A stretch of DNA of 9,565 nt from an uncultured Bacilli bacterium (GTDB lineage: Bacteria > Bacillota_I > Bacilli_A > RF39 > UBA660). The notes below the pieces were generated by a model that worked only from the letters and a program-made list of their open reading frames with translations, was not told where the DNA came from and ran no database searches. Made by a program: the position numbers and the translations under genes. Location of the stretch: NCBI GenBank assembly GCA_947630205.1, contig CANRGW010000044.1, positions 1 to 9,565 of the forward strand, in the 5' to 3' direction. Positions 1 to 5,719 of this stretch are shown here, one piece after another; within the stretch, counting starts at the first letter, position 1, and the number at the start of each line of letters is the position of its first letter.

Positions 1-2
1 TA

Positions 3-485
3 AATAAAAAAGGCTTTACTTTAGTTGAATTATTAGCCGTGATTACAATCTTAGTACTTTTAACAGGAGTTGCTGTTCCAAATATTATTTCAACAATTAA
101 TAATAATAAACGTGATACTTTCTTATTAGATGCTAATCGAATGGTTGCAAAGGCTAAATCTTTTATTGCTTCTAATAGACAAGATAGAAATACTATTCAA
201 TCAGGAACACCTATAGTATATACTTTTTCTGAATTAAATGAAAAATCAGAATTTTCAATGGATGCTGATGGGGGAAAATATGATGATAGTAGTTATATTA
301 AAGTTTCGATTTTAGAAAATAAAGAAAATCCCGAAGAAGATACTTATGAAATTAATTACTGTGTTTGTATAATTGGTTCTAAAAGAAGAATAAGTGGGGA
401 AACAACTTGTGACCAACATGCAACTGATAATTGTATTTCTAGTGAAAAATTAACTGGCATTGACATTGTAAAAGATAATGAGTGA
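3..485 (+). CDS. Type IV pilin-like / pseudopilin protein (5' end missing)
   Basis: The reading frame is open to the left edge and 160 codons are visible. It begins with N-K-K-G-F-T-L-V-E-L-L, the classic prepilin peptidase and methylation signal: cleavage is expected between G and F, leaving mature F1 with the conserved Glu5. A hydrophobic stretch (AVITILVLLTGVAVP) follows. It anchors the protein in the membrane before assembly and forms the fibre core afterwards. At most a few N-terminal residues are missing, since such leaders are short. The GTG at 39 lies inside the signal and is not the start. The globular part is polar, with an Asp/Gly-rich loop (DADGGKYDDSS) and four cysteines near the C terminus, arranged C-x-C then two singles, which could form disulfides outside the cell. 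By family it should belong to a type IV pilus, a type II-like secretion system or a competence (ComG-like) pseudopilus. Which one cannot be decided here. It ends in TGA. Confidence 0.85.
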   Translation, partial: NKKGFTLVELLAVITILVLLTGVAVPNIISTINNNKRDTFLLDANRMVAKAKSFIASNRQDRNTIQSGTPIVYTFSELNEKSEFSMDADGGKYDDSSYIKVSILENKENPEEDTYEINYCVCIIGSKRRISGETTCDQHATDNCISSEKLTGIDIVKDNE

Positions 486-519
486 AATTAAATTTAAAAA
501 AAATTTTTTTCACTTTTTT
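481..519 (+). terminator. Candidate intrinsic terminator overlapping the pilin stop codon
   Basis: AGTGAAA (481-487) is the exact reverse complement of TTTCACT (508-514), and six T residues occupy 514-519. The stem is short and AT-rich and the loop is a long A/T tract, so this is a weak terminator at best. It overlaps the end of the pilin frame. Confidence 0.4.
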
Positions 520-552
520 ATTTTAAATAATTAAAAAAATCCTTAAATTGTT

Positions 553-597
553 AAAGAAAAATACCTCAATTTTTTATTTTGAGGTTTTCTTTTTTTT
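553..597 (+). terminator. Intrinsic terminator after the pilin gene
   Basis: ACCTCAA (563-569) pairs with TTGAGGT (579-585) around a 9-nt loop. The stem can extend through AAAGAAA (553-559) with TTTCTTT (586-592) if three bases bulge, and the run of T continues to 597. It separates the pilin gene from the promoter of the next operon. An A tract on the left side means it could also stop transcription from the other strand. Confidence 0.75.
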
Positions 598-606
598 AAA
601 ATGGTT

Positions 607-639
607 AATTGACACAAAAAGAGGGTAAAAATGTCAATT
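607..639. promoter_or_regulatory. Inverted repeat upstream of the operon promoter (candidate operator)
   Basis: AATTGACA (607-614) is the exact reverse complement of TGTCAATT (632-639), with 17 nt between. The right half ends 8 nt before the -35 box, which itself carries the same TTGACA core. This could be a regulator site. Alternatively each half could be a stray -35-like sequence, one per strand. No regulator can be named. Confidence 0.4.
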
Positions 640-647
640 TACAAAAT

Positions 648-676
648 TTGACAAATATTATTTTTGGTACTATGAT
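648..676 (+). promoter_or_regulatory. Sigma-A type promoter for the stalk protein-comEA-comEC operon
   Basis: The -35 box TTGACA (648-653) matches the consensus exactly. A 17-nt spacer leads to the -10 box TATGAT (671-676), one base from TATAAT. Transcription should start near 683, leaving a leader of about 28 nt before the coding start at 711. It is the only strong promoter visible before comEA and comEC, so it probably drives all three genes. Confidence 0.8.
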
Positions 677-683
677 TGATGTG

Positions 684-695
684 TTGACCGGTTAA
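684..695. promoter_or_regulatory. Near-palindrome at the predicted transcription start
   Basis: TTGACCGGTTAA is symmetric except for one base pair, and it is the only CCGG-centred site in this otherwise AT-rich leader. It lies immediately downstream of the -10 box, where a bound repressor would block initiation. The function is inferred only from symmetry and position. Confidence 0.3.
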
Positions 696-710
696 TAGAA
701 AGGATTGATG

Positions 711-2696
711 ATGAATAGAAAATTTAGTTTATTATTTGTATTTATTTTAATGGTTTTAATATCTCCTAAAATATGTTTAGCCAAAGTAATAGAAATTGAT
801 GGAAAAAAGCATGATGTTACTAGTAACTTAGTAGGAGATGGGTATGAATATAATCCCTCTTTAAATATAATTACTTTAACAAATGCCCATTTAAAATCGA
901 TTAATACTACGGAACCTTTAAAAGTTGTTATTGAGGGAGATAATTATATAGATAATTCGGAAAATACTTTAAATTGTTTTTCGGCTGATTTTTTAGAGAT
1001 AATTGGAAATGGTTCTTTAACAATTAATTCTGTACAAAAGGCTTTTACGGCAACGCAGATAAGTGTTACAGGAATTAATTTAAATATTACTAGTAAAAAT
1101 GCTTTTATGAGTGCTATAAAAGGTGATATTATTTTTAACAATGTTAAATTGAAAGTAAATGCAGATAGTACTTTTTTCAACAGTAATTATGGTAGTATTT
1201 ATTTCAATAATTCCGAAGTAAATGTTACTAAAATTGAAAGGTTAGTAGATACAATTAAAGGATTATATATAAATAATTCCACGATTAAAATTCAAGAATC
1301 ACGTGGATTAATGTATAGTACAGTTGTTCCTATTTATATATCAGGTAATAGCAATATTGAAATGTATGATACAAGTGGAAATTCTACTGGTAAAAATTAT
1401 ATTTTAGATAAAAATATAAAAATTTATACTAGCAATGATGGTAATGTTTATAAGGAATTTACTAAGAATAATTCAGATAAATATTTGAAAATAGTATCTT
1501 CAAATAGTAATGATGATTTACTTAATAAAGAAGAAGAATTAAGACAACTAGAGGAAAAATTAAAACAAAAAGAAAATGAACTAAGAGAAAAAGAAGAAAA
1601 TCTTAATAAGAAAGAACAAGAAATAGAAAATAAAGAGAATGAATTAAAGAAAGAAAAAGAAGAATTAACAGTAAAAGAAAATACTTTAAATAATAAAGGA
1701 AAGGAAATTGAAGATAAAGAAAATAAATTAAAGGAAGAAAATAAAAACTTAGAAGCAAAAGAAGAAAATTTAAATACTAAAGAAAAAGAATTAGATAGCA
1801 AAGAAAATAGTTTGAAAGAACAAGAAGAAAGACTCCAAAGTAAAGAAGAAAATTTAAATGCTAGAGAAAAAGAAATAGAAAGTAAAGAAAATAGTTTGAA
1901 AGAACAAGAAGAAAATCTTAATAAGAAAGAGAAAGATTTAAATTCTAAAGATGAAGATTTAACCAAAAGAGAAGAAAACTTAATTCCTAAGGAGCAAGAA
2001 TTAACATCGTACGAAGAAAAATTAAAATCTCAAAATGATGAATTAATGAAAAAAAATAATGATTTAAATAATAAACAAGATGAATTATGGAAACAAGAAC
2101 AATATTTAACTGAGAAAGATAAAGAATTAAATCAAAAGAATAATGAACTTTTAACCAAAGAAAACAATCTAAATATGCGAAATAATCAGTTAGTTCAAAA
2201 AGAAAATAATGTTGAAATTCGTGATAATGATCTTAAACAACGTGATAAGGCTTTAAATAGTTTTGCAAATGATTTAAATACTAAAGAAGAAGATTTAAAT
2301 AAATATTCACTTGAATTAAAAGATAAAGATGAAACTCTAAATTTAATGGAAAACGATTTAGAAAATAAAAATCAAGAATTAAATGTTTTTCAAAATACTC
2401 TTTCCAAAACAGAAGAAGATTTAATTAATGAAAGAAAAAAGATAGAAACCGAATTTAATTTATTAGAAGAACTAGAAAATAGTTTAAAAAATAAAGATTT
2501 AGAGTTAAAAAGAAAGGAGGAAAGCTTAAGTCTTTATGCTAAAAATAATTATAATCTTAATCAAACACCTACTACTAATAGTATAAAAACTTCTAAGGAC
2601 TTTAACTATGAAATTATAGGTATATCATTATTATTGTTAGTTTTAACATCAACGATTATTTTAATTTTAAAAAAGAAAAGGAGGTCAAATGGATAA
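711..2696 (+). CDS. Secreted, membrane-anchored beta-solenoid / long coiled-coil surface protein
   Basis: I do not recognise a named family. Three possible starts are in frame: TTG 705, ATG 708 and ATG 711. AGAAAGGA (697-704) ends 6 nt before 711, so 711 is preferred, giving 661 residues. The layout is: (1) signal peptide, about residues 1-24, probably cleaved after CLA; (2) an Asn-rich extracellular head, about 25-260, with repeating rungs such as DIIFNNVKLKV, SIYFNNSEVNV, GLYINNSTIKI and PIYISGNSNIEM, which suggest a right-handed beta-helix like those of secreted carbohydrate-binding or adhesin-type proteins; (3) a stalk, about 270-606, of strict heptads (L-x-x-K-E-x-x) breaking down towards the end; (4) a linker and one transmembrane segment, about 635-653, ending in KKKRR. 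There is no LPXTG motif, so it stays in the membrane rather than being linked to the wall. The stalk could hold the head tens of nanometres from the membrane. It overlaps comEA by 8 nt, which suggests translational coupling and a shared role in DNA uptake. That role is inferred. Confidence 0.75.
   Translation: MNRKFSLLFVFILMVLISPKICLAKVIEIDGKKHDVTSNLVGDGYEYNPSLNIITLTNAHLKSINTTEPLKVVIEGDNYIDNSENTLNCFSADFLEIIGNGSLTINSVQKAFTATQISVTGINLNITSKNAFMSAIKGDIIFNNVKLKVNADSTFFNSNYGSIYFNNSEVNVTKIERLVDTIKGLYINNSTIKIQESRGLMYSTVVPIYISGNSNIEMYDTSGNSTGKNYILDKNIKIYTSNDGNVYKEFTKNNSDKYLKIVSSNSNDDLLNKEEELRQLEEKLKQKENELREKEENLNKKEQEIENKENELKKEKEELTVKENTLNNKGKEIEDKENKLKEENKNLEAKEENLNTKEKELDSKENSLKEQEERLQSKEENLNAREKEIESKENSLKEQEENLNKKEKDLNSKDEDLTKREENLIPKEQELTSYEEKLKSQNDELMKKNNDLNNKQDELWKQEQYLTEKDKELNQKNNELLTKENNLNMRNNQLVQKENNVEIRDNDLKQRDKALNSFANDLNTKEEDLNKYSLELKDKDETLNLMENDLENKNQELNVFQNTLSKTEEDLINERKKIETEFNLLEELENSLKNKDLELKRKEESLSLYAKNNYNLNQTPTTNSIKTSKDFNYEIIGISLLLLVLTSTIILILKKKRRSNG
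1518..2526 (+). repeat. 21-bp periodic coding repeat (heptad stalk)
   Basis: The DNA repeats loosely every 21 bp because the protein repeats every seven residues. In the first half Leu or Ile recurs at every seventh place, with Lys three residues later and Glu next. The repeats are strictest at about 1518-1980 and looser afterwards, where Asn, Gln and Asp replace Lys and Glu. All copies are in frame, so repeat gain or loss in 21-bp steps would change stalk length without a frameshift. Confidence 0.75.
1800..1914 (+). repeat. Exact 31-bp direct repeat within the stalk
   Basis: Positions 1800-1830 and 1884-1914 are identical over 31 bases. The offset is 84 bp, exactly four heptads (28 residues). 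Identity at this length, among heptads that otherwise vary, points to a recent duplication by recombination or slippage that kept the frame. Confidence 0.8.
2676..2685 (+). promoter_or_regulatory. Strong ribosome binding site for comEA
   Basis: AAAAGGAGGT, the strongest Shine-Dalgarno sequence in the window, sits inside the last codons of the upstream gene. Four bases separate AGGAGG from the ATG at 2689. It fixes that start, and with the 8-nt overlap suggests coupled translation. Confidence 0.8.
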
Positions 2697-3453
2697 GTTT
2701 AATACAATTAAATTAGTTTTTAATAGACATAGAAAAATATTTACTGTAATTATTGCTGTTATAGTTTTAGTTTTATCTTTAGTTCTTGTTGTTACCATTC
2801 AAAATAAATTAAAAGGAGATAGTATAGTTTATGAAAATTTAATGCCAGAAAAGTTAGAGGGTAATGAACTTGCTTATCAAGAAGAAAATACCTCTAATGA
2901 AATTTATTATGTTGATATAAAAGGAGCCGTTAATCATCCAGGAGTTTATTCTATAAATAAAGGTAAAAGAATAATTGATGCTCTTAATAAGGCTGGTGGA
3001 GTTTTAGAAAATGCTAATACTTCTTTATTAAATTTAAGTATGGAAGTAAAAGATGGTATGGTAATAATTATTTATTCATCAGAAGAATTAAATAATTTTT
3101 CTAAATTAAAGGAAGAAGAAGAAACTAAATCTGAAATATGTCAAAAAGATGTTTATAATGATGCTTGTATATGTAATAGCAATACAGAAGTAGTTGATAA
3201 TGCACCTAAAAAAGAAGAAGATAATAATAAAACTTTAAAAGAAAATGCTAAAGTAGCAAGTGAGAAAGTTAATATTAATACGGCTTCTCTTGCTGAATTA
3301 ATGACATTATCTAAAATAGGTGAAAGTAAAGCAAATGCTATAATTCAATATAGAAATGATAATGGAAATTTCAAGTCCATTGAAGAAATTAAAAATGTTA
3401 ATGGTATAGGTGATAGCATTTTTGATACAATTAAAAACAATATCACAATCTAA
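2689..3453 (+). CDS. comEA: ComEA-like competence protein, membrane DNA receptor
   Basis: ComEA binds double-stranded DNA on the outer face of the membrane and passes it to the ComEC channel. The 254-residue protein has the expected order of parts: a short cytoplasmic N terminus, one transmembrane anchor (about 18-36), an SLBB domain (about 73-128, YYVDIKGAVNHPGVY onward), a charged variable linker (about 131-192), and a C-terminal helix-hairpin-helix DNA-binding domain (about 194-254). The last contains VNINTASLAEL and two hairpins, at 209-215 (KIGESKA) and 237-245 (VNGIGDSIF). The linker carries three cysteines (151, 160, 162), which is unusual for a ComEA spacer. The start at ATG 2689 is set by a strong ribosome site. 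The 3' end overlaps comEC by 32-44 nt depending on the comEC start. No comEB lies between comEA and comEC, unlike in Bacillus subtilis. Confidence 0.93.
   Translation: MDKFNTIKLVFNRHRKIFTVIIAVIVLVLSLVLVVTIQNKLKGDSIVYENLMPEKLEGNELAYQEENTSNEIYYVDIKGAVNHPGVYSINKGKRIIDALNKAGGVLENANTSLLNLSMEVKDGMVIIIYSSEELNNFSKLKEEEETKSEICQKDVYNDACICNSNTEVVDNAPKKEEDNNKTLKENAKVASEKVNINTASLAELMTLSKIGESKANAIIQYRNDNGNFKSIEEIKNVNGIGDSIFDTIKNNITI
3408..3414 (+). promoter_or_regulatory. Ribosome binding site inside comEA that selects the comEC start
   Basis: AGGTGAT matches the 3' end of 16S rRNA and lies 7 nt before a TTG at 3422. The GTG at 3410 overlaps this sequence and has no ribosome site of its own. The TTG is therefore the more likely comEC start. 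Confidence 0.5.
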
Positions 3454-5455
3454 AAAGTTTTATTTTGTAATTATTATATTTATTATAATTTATGTTATTT
3501 TTAGTACCAAAATAATTCATTATAAGAGCCTTTATAATATCAATACTAAAGAATTTATAGGAACAATTACTAAAATAAAGGAAACAGATTATGGTTTTTC
3601 ATTAACTCTTAAAGCCAAAGAAAAATTAATTGTTTATACAAATACTAATAATTATCATTTAGGAGATTTAGTATATATTCAAGGTGATTTAAGTAAACCT
3701 AGTAATAATACGGTTTTAAATAATTTTAATTATAAAGAATATTTATATCAAAATAAAATTTATTATATTTTAAATGCTAAAGATATTAAAGTATTAAAAG
3801 AAAATCAAAATGTAATTTATAAACTAAAAAATAAGTTAATAGAATATTTGGATACATTTAAGTCTAATATATTTTTAAAATCCTTTATCCTTGGTGACAC
3901 TTCTTATTTAGGTAATAATATATATAAATCATATCAAATAAATGGAATATGTCATTTACTTGCAGTAGGAAGTACCCACATAACCCTTTTTAGTATCATT
4001 TTCCTTTTTCTTTTAAAAAAATTAAAAGTAAAGGAAATAATTTCTTATCTTATTTTATTTATAATTATTTTTGGTTATCTTCTTTTAACTGATTTGCAAA
4101 TAAGTATTGTTAGAGTTTATTTATATTTAATATTGTCTTTTTTAAGTAAAAAATTAAAATTATTTTTAAAACCAATTAATTTATTTATTATAACTTCTTT
4201 TATTACTTTATTAATAAATCCTTTTTGGATTTACCATCGTGGATTTTTATATTCATATAGTATTAGTTTTATTTTAATTTTAAATAAAGATAAATTAACA
4301 GGTAATTACTTCTTGAAAATATTTAAAATATCTTTGATATCTTTTATATATAGTATTCCTTTTAATATTTATTTTGATTATTCAATTAATTTTTTAGGCA
4401 TTATTTATAATTTAATTTATGTTCCTTGCTTTAATATAATTGTTTTTCCTTTAGCAATTTTAACTCTTATATTCCCGTTCTTTGACAATTTATTTTTTAA
4501 GTTTATGAATGTTTTAAATAATTTATCGTATTTTTTAAATGATTTTACATTTGGAATAATTATTTTAAAAAAAATATCCGTTGTTATTTTAATTTTATAC
4601 TTAATAATATTTACTTATTTAATTAAAGAATTATTTGCTAAAAAAATAAAAATGCTAATAATATTATTTATTATCTTAACACTCCATGTTCATATAAATA
4701 GTATTATTAAAGAAGATTTTTGGATTGTTATTGATGTTTCCCAAGGGGACTCGAGTTTATTACATATTGATAATAAAAATATTTTAATAGATACCGGAGG
4801 ATTATATAATAAGGATAATATAAAAAAGACAATAACTATGTTACATTCTTTAGGTATTTCTAAAATTGATTTTTTATTATTAACACATGCTGATTTCGAC
4901 CATATGGGAGACTCTCTTAGTTTAGTAAATAATTTTAAAGTAGATAAAGTTATCTTTAATAATGATGATTATAGTAACTTAGAAATTAAATTAATACAAG
5001 AATTAAAGAAAAAGAAAATTAAATATTATAAAAATATAAAAGAATTAAATATTAATAAAATTAAATTAAAGTTTTTAAATACAACAATTTATGATAATGA
5101 AAATGATAATTCTCTTGTTGTATATTTTAACTATAATAATTATCAATTTCTTTTTATGGGAGATGCATCTTTTAAAAGAGAAAAAGATATTTTAGATAAA
5201 TATTATCTTAGAAATATAGATTTTTTGAAAGTTGGACATCATGGTTCTGATACTAGTTCCAGTAAATATTTTATAGAAAAAATAAATCCTAAATATTCTA
5301 TAATATCAGTTGGTAAAGATAATAGATATGGTCATCCCAAGAAAGAAGTTTTAGAAACTTTAAAAAATAGTAAAATTTATAGAACAGATTTAAATGGAAG
5401 TATTATCTTTAAATTTAAAAATAATAAATTAGATATAAAAACGTGTTCACCATAA
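3422..5455 (+). CDS. comEC: ComEC/Rec2 DNA uptake channel with metallo-beta-lactamase domain
   Basis: ComEC forms the membrane channel through which one DNA strand enters during transformation. With the TTG start it has 677 residues (681 from GTG 3410), slightly shorter than the B. subtilis protein. Parts in order: an N-terminal membrane segment (about 15-32), a soluble OB-like region (about 40-125), the multi-pass competence domain with ILGDTS (about 156-161) and HLLAVGSTH (178-186), and a C-terminal metallo-beta-lactamase domain from about 465. That domain keeps its metal-site residues: HADFDH (489-494), a later MGDA motif (Asp581), GHHGS (about 605-609) and GHP (His638). It is therefore probably an active nuclease domain degrading the non-entering strand, although that activity is known from only part of the family. 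The family's usual HLLAISGxH reads HLLAVGSTH here. It shares an operon with comEA. DNA import machinery in this genome also needs ComF and a pilus, neither proven here. Confidence 0.93.
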   Translation: MIQLKTISQSKKFYFVIIIFIIIYVIFSTKIIHYKSLYNINTKEFIGTITKIKETDYGFSLTLKAKEKLIVYTNTNNYHLGDLVYIQGDLSKPSNNTVLNNFNYKEYLYQNKIYYILNAKDIKVLKENQNVIYKLKNKLIEYLDTFKSNIFLKSFILGDTSYLGNNIYKSYQINGICHLLAVGSTHITLFSIIFLFLLKKLKVKEIISYLILFIIIFGYLLLTDLQISIVRVYLYLILSFLSKKLKLFLKPINLFIITSFITLLINPFWIYHRGFLYSYSISFILILNKDKLTGNYFLKIFKISLISFIYSIPFNIYFDYSINFLGIIYNLIYVPCFNIIVFPLAILTLIFPFFDNLFFKFMNVLNNLSYFLNDFTFGIIILKKISVVILILYLIIFTYLIKELFAKKIKMLIILFIILTLHVHINSIIKEDFWIVIDVSQGDSSLLHIDNKNILIDTGGLYNKDNIKKTITMLHSLGISKIDFLLLTHADFDHMGDSLSLVNNFKVDKVIFNNDDYSNLEIKLIQELKKKKIKYYKNIKELNINKIKLKFLNTTIYDNENDNSLVVYFNYNNYQFLFMGDASFKREKDILDKYYLRNIDFLKVGHHGSDTSSSKYFIEKINPKYSIISVGKDNRYGHPKKEVLETLKNSKIYRTDLNGSIIFKFKNNKLDIKTCSP

Positions 5456-5572
5456 AATCTAATAGTATTATAATGATTACTAAATTAAATATAAAATTTT
5501 AGATTTAAAAGTATAAATTAATAAATTTAACATAGACTATTAATAATCAAAAAAATGTAACGATTAAATGTT

Positions 5573-5598
5573 AGTGTCATAAAATAAAATATGACGCT
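5573..5598 (+). promoter_or_regulatory. Alternative hairpin that would compete with the next terminator
   Basis: AGTGTCATA (5573-5581) can pair with TATGACGCT (5590-5598) over nine positions, one a G-U pair, around an 8-nt A/T loop. Its right arm shares 5594-5598 with the left arm of the following terminator stem, so the two structures exclude each other. This resembles an antiterminator/terminator switch. No ligand-binding fold or leader peptide is visible, so it may be chance in AT-rich DNA. Confidence 0.3.
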
Positions 5599-5617
5599 TA
5601 ACGTGTTAAGCGTTTTA
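5594..5617 (+). terminator. Intrinsic terminator after comEC
   Basis: ACGCTTAA (5594-5601) pairs exactly with TTAAGCGT (5606-5613) around CGTG, making a 20-bp perfect palindrome if C-G is counted. TTTTAT follows. It lies 138 nt past the comEC stop and probably ends the comEA-comEC transcript. The sequence between the stop and this hairpin holds no gene I can support. Confidence 0.65.
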
Positions 5618-5640
5618 TATAGATAGGATTTATTCCGAGG

Positions 5641-5664
5641 AAAAAGGCGATTATTGCCTTTTTT
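5641..5664 (+). terminator. Second intrinsic terminator upstream of the carboxypeptidase gene
   Basis: AAAAAGGC (5641-5648) pairs with GCCTTTTT (5656-5663) around a 7-nt loop, with a T run to 5664. The A arm gives the opposite strand a T run too, so it may act both ways. It ends only about 55 nt before the start of the next gene, leaving little room for a promoter. I find no convincing one in 5665-5710. Confidence 0.7.
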
Positions 5665-5708
5665 CTTTAGTATTTGTATTAATTAAAAAATATTTCATAT
5701 ATTTTTAT

Positions 5709-5715
5709 AGGTGAT
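5709..5715 (+). promoter_or_regulatory. Ribosome binding site that sets the carboxypeptidase start
   Basis: AGGTGAT lies 4 nt before ATG 5720. An in-frame GTG at 5711 falls inside this sequence and so cannot be the start used with it. The ATG at 5720 is chosen. Confidence 0.75.
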
Positions 5716-5719
5716 AATT

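Noticed and set aside
483..485. TGA at the end of the pilin gene as a tryptophan codon (Mycoplasma code)
   Set aside because: Tryptophan is TGG throughout and no other in-frame TGA occurs. Reading through would add only two residues before TAA, so the case cannot be fully closed, but the standard code fits best.
944..1180. Minus-strand 78-codon open frame
   Set aside because: It lies wholly inside the solenoid head coding region on the opposite strand, with no ribosome site or recognisable product.
1448..1966. Long minus-strand open frame rich in Ser, Phe and Leu
   Set aside because: It is the mirror of the Lys/Glu/Leu heptad codons on the + strand. The low-complexity Ser-Phe product follows from that repeat, and no ribosome site precedes it.
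1518..2526. CRISPR array or tandem non-coding repeat
   Set aside because: The repeats are 21-bp coding heptads in a continuous frame with no unique spacers of constant length.
2513..2590. AAAGGAGG inside the stalk gene followed by a short out-of-frame hydrophobic peptide from ATG 2536
   Set aside because: The distance from the ribosome site to that ATG is about 16 nt, too long, and the sequence is explained by Arg-Lys-Glu-Glu codons.
5674..5702. Possible promoter TTGTAT-17-ATATAT before the carboxypeptidase gene
   Set aside because: Both boxes are poor matches, and transcription would start inside the ribosome binding site.
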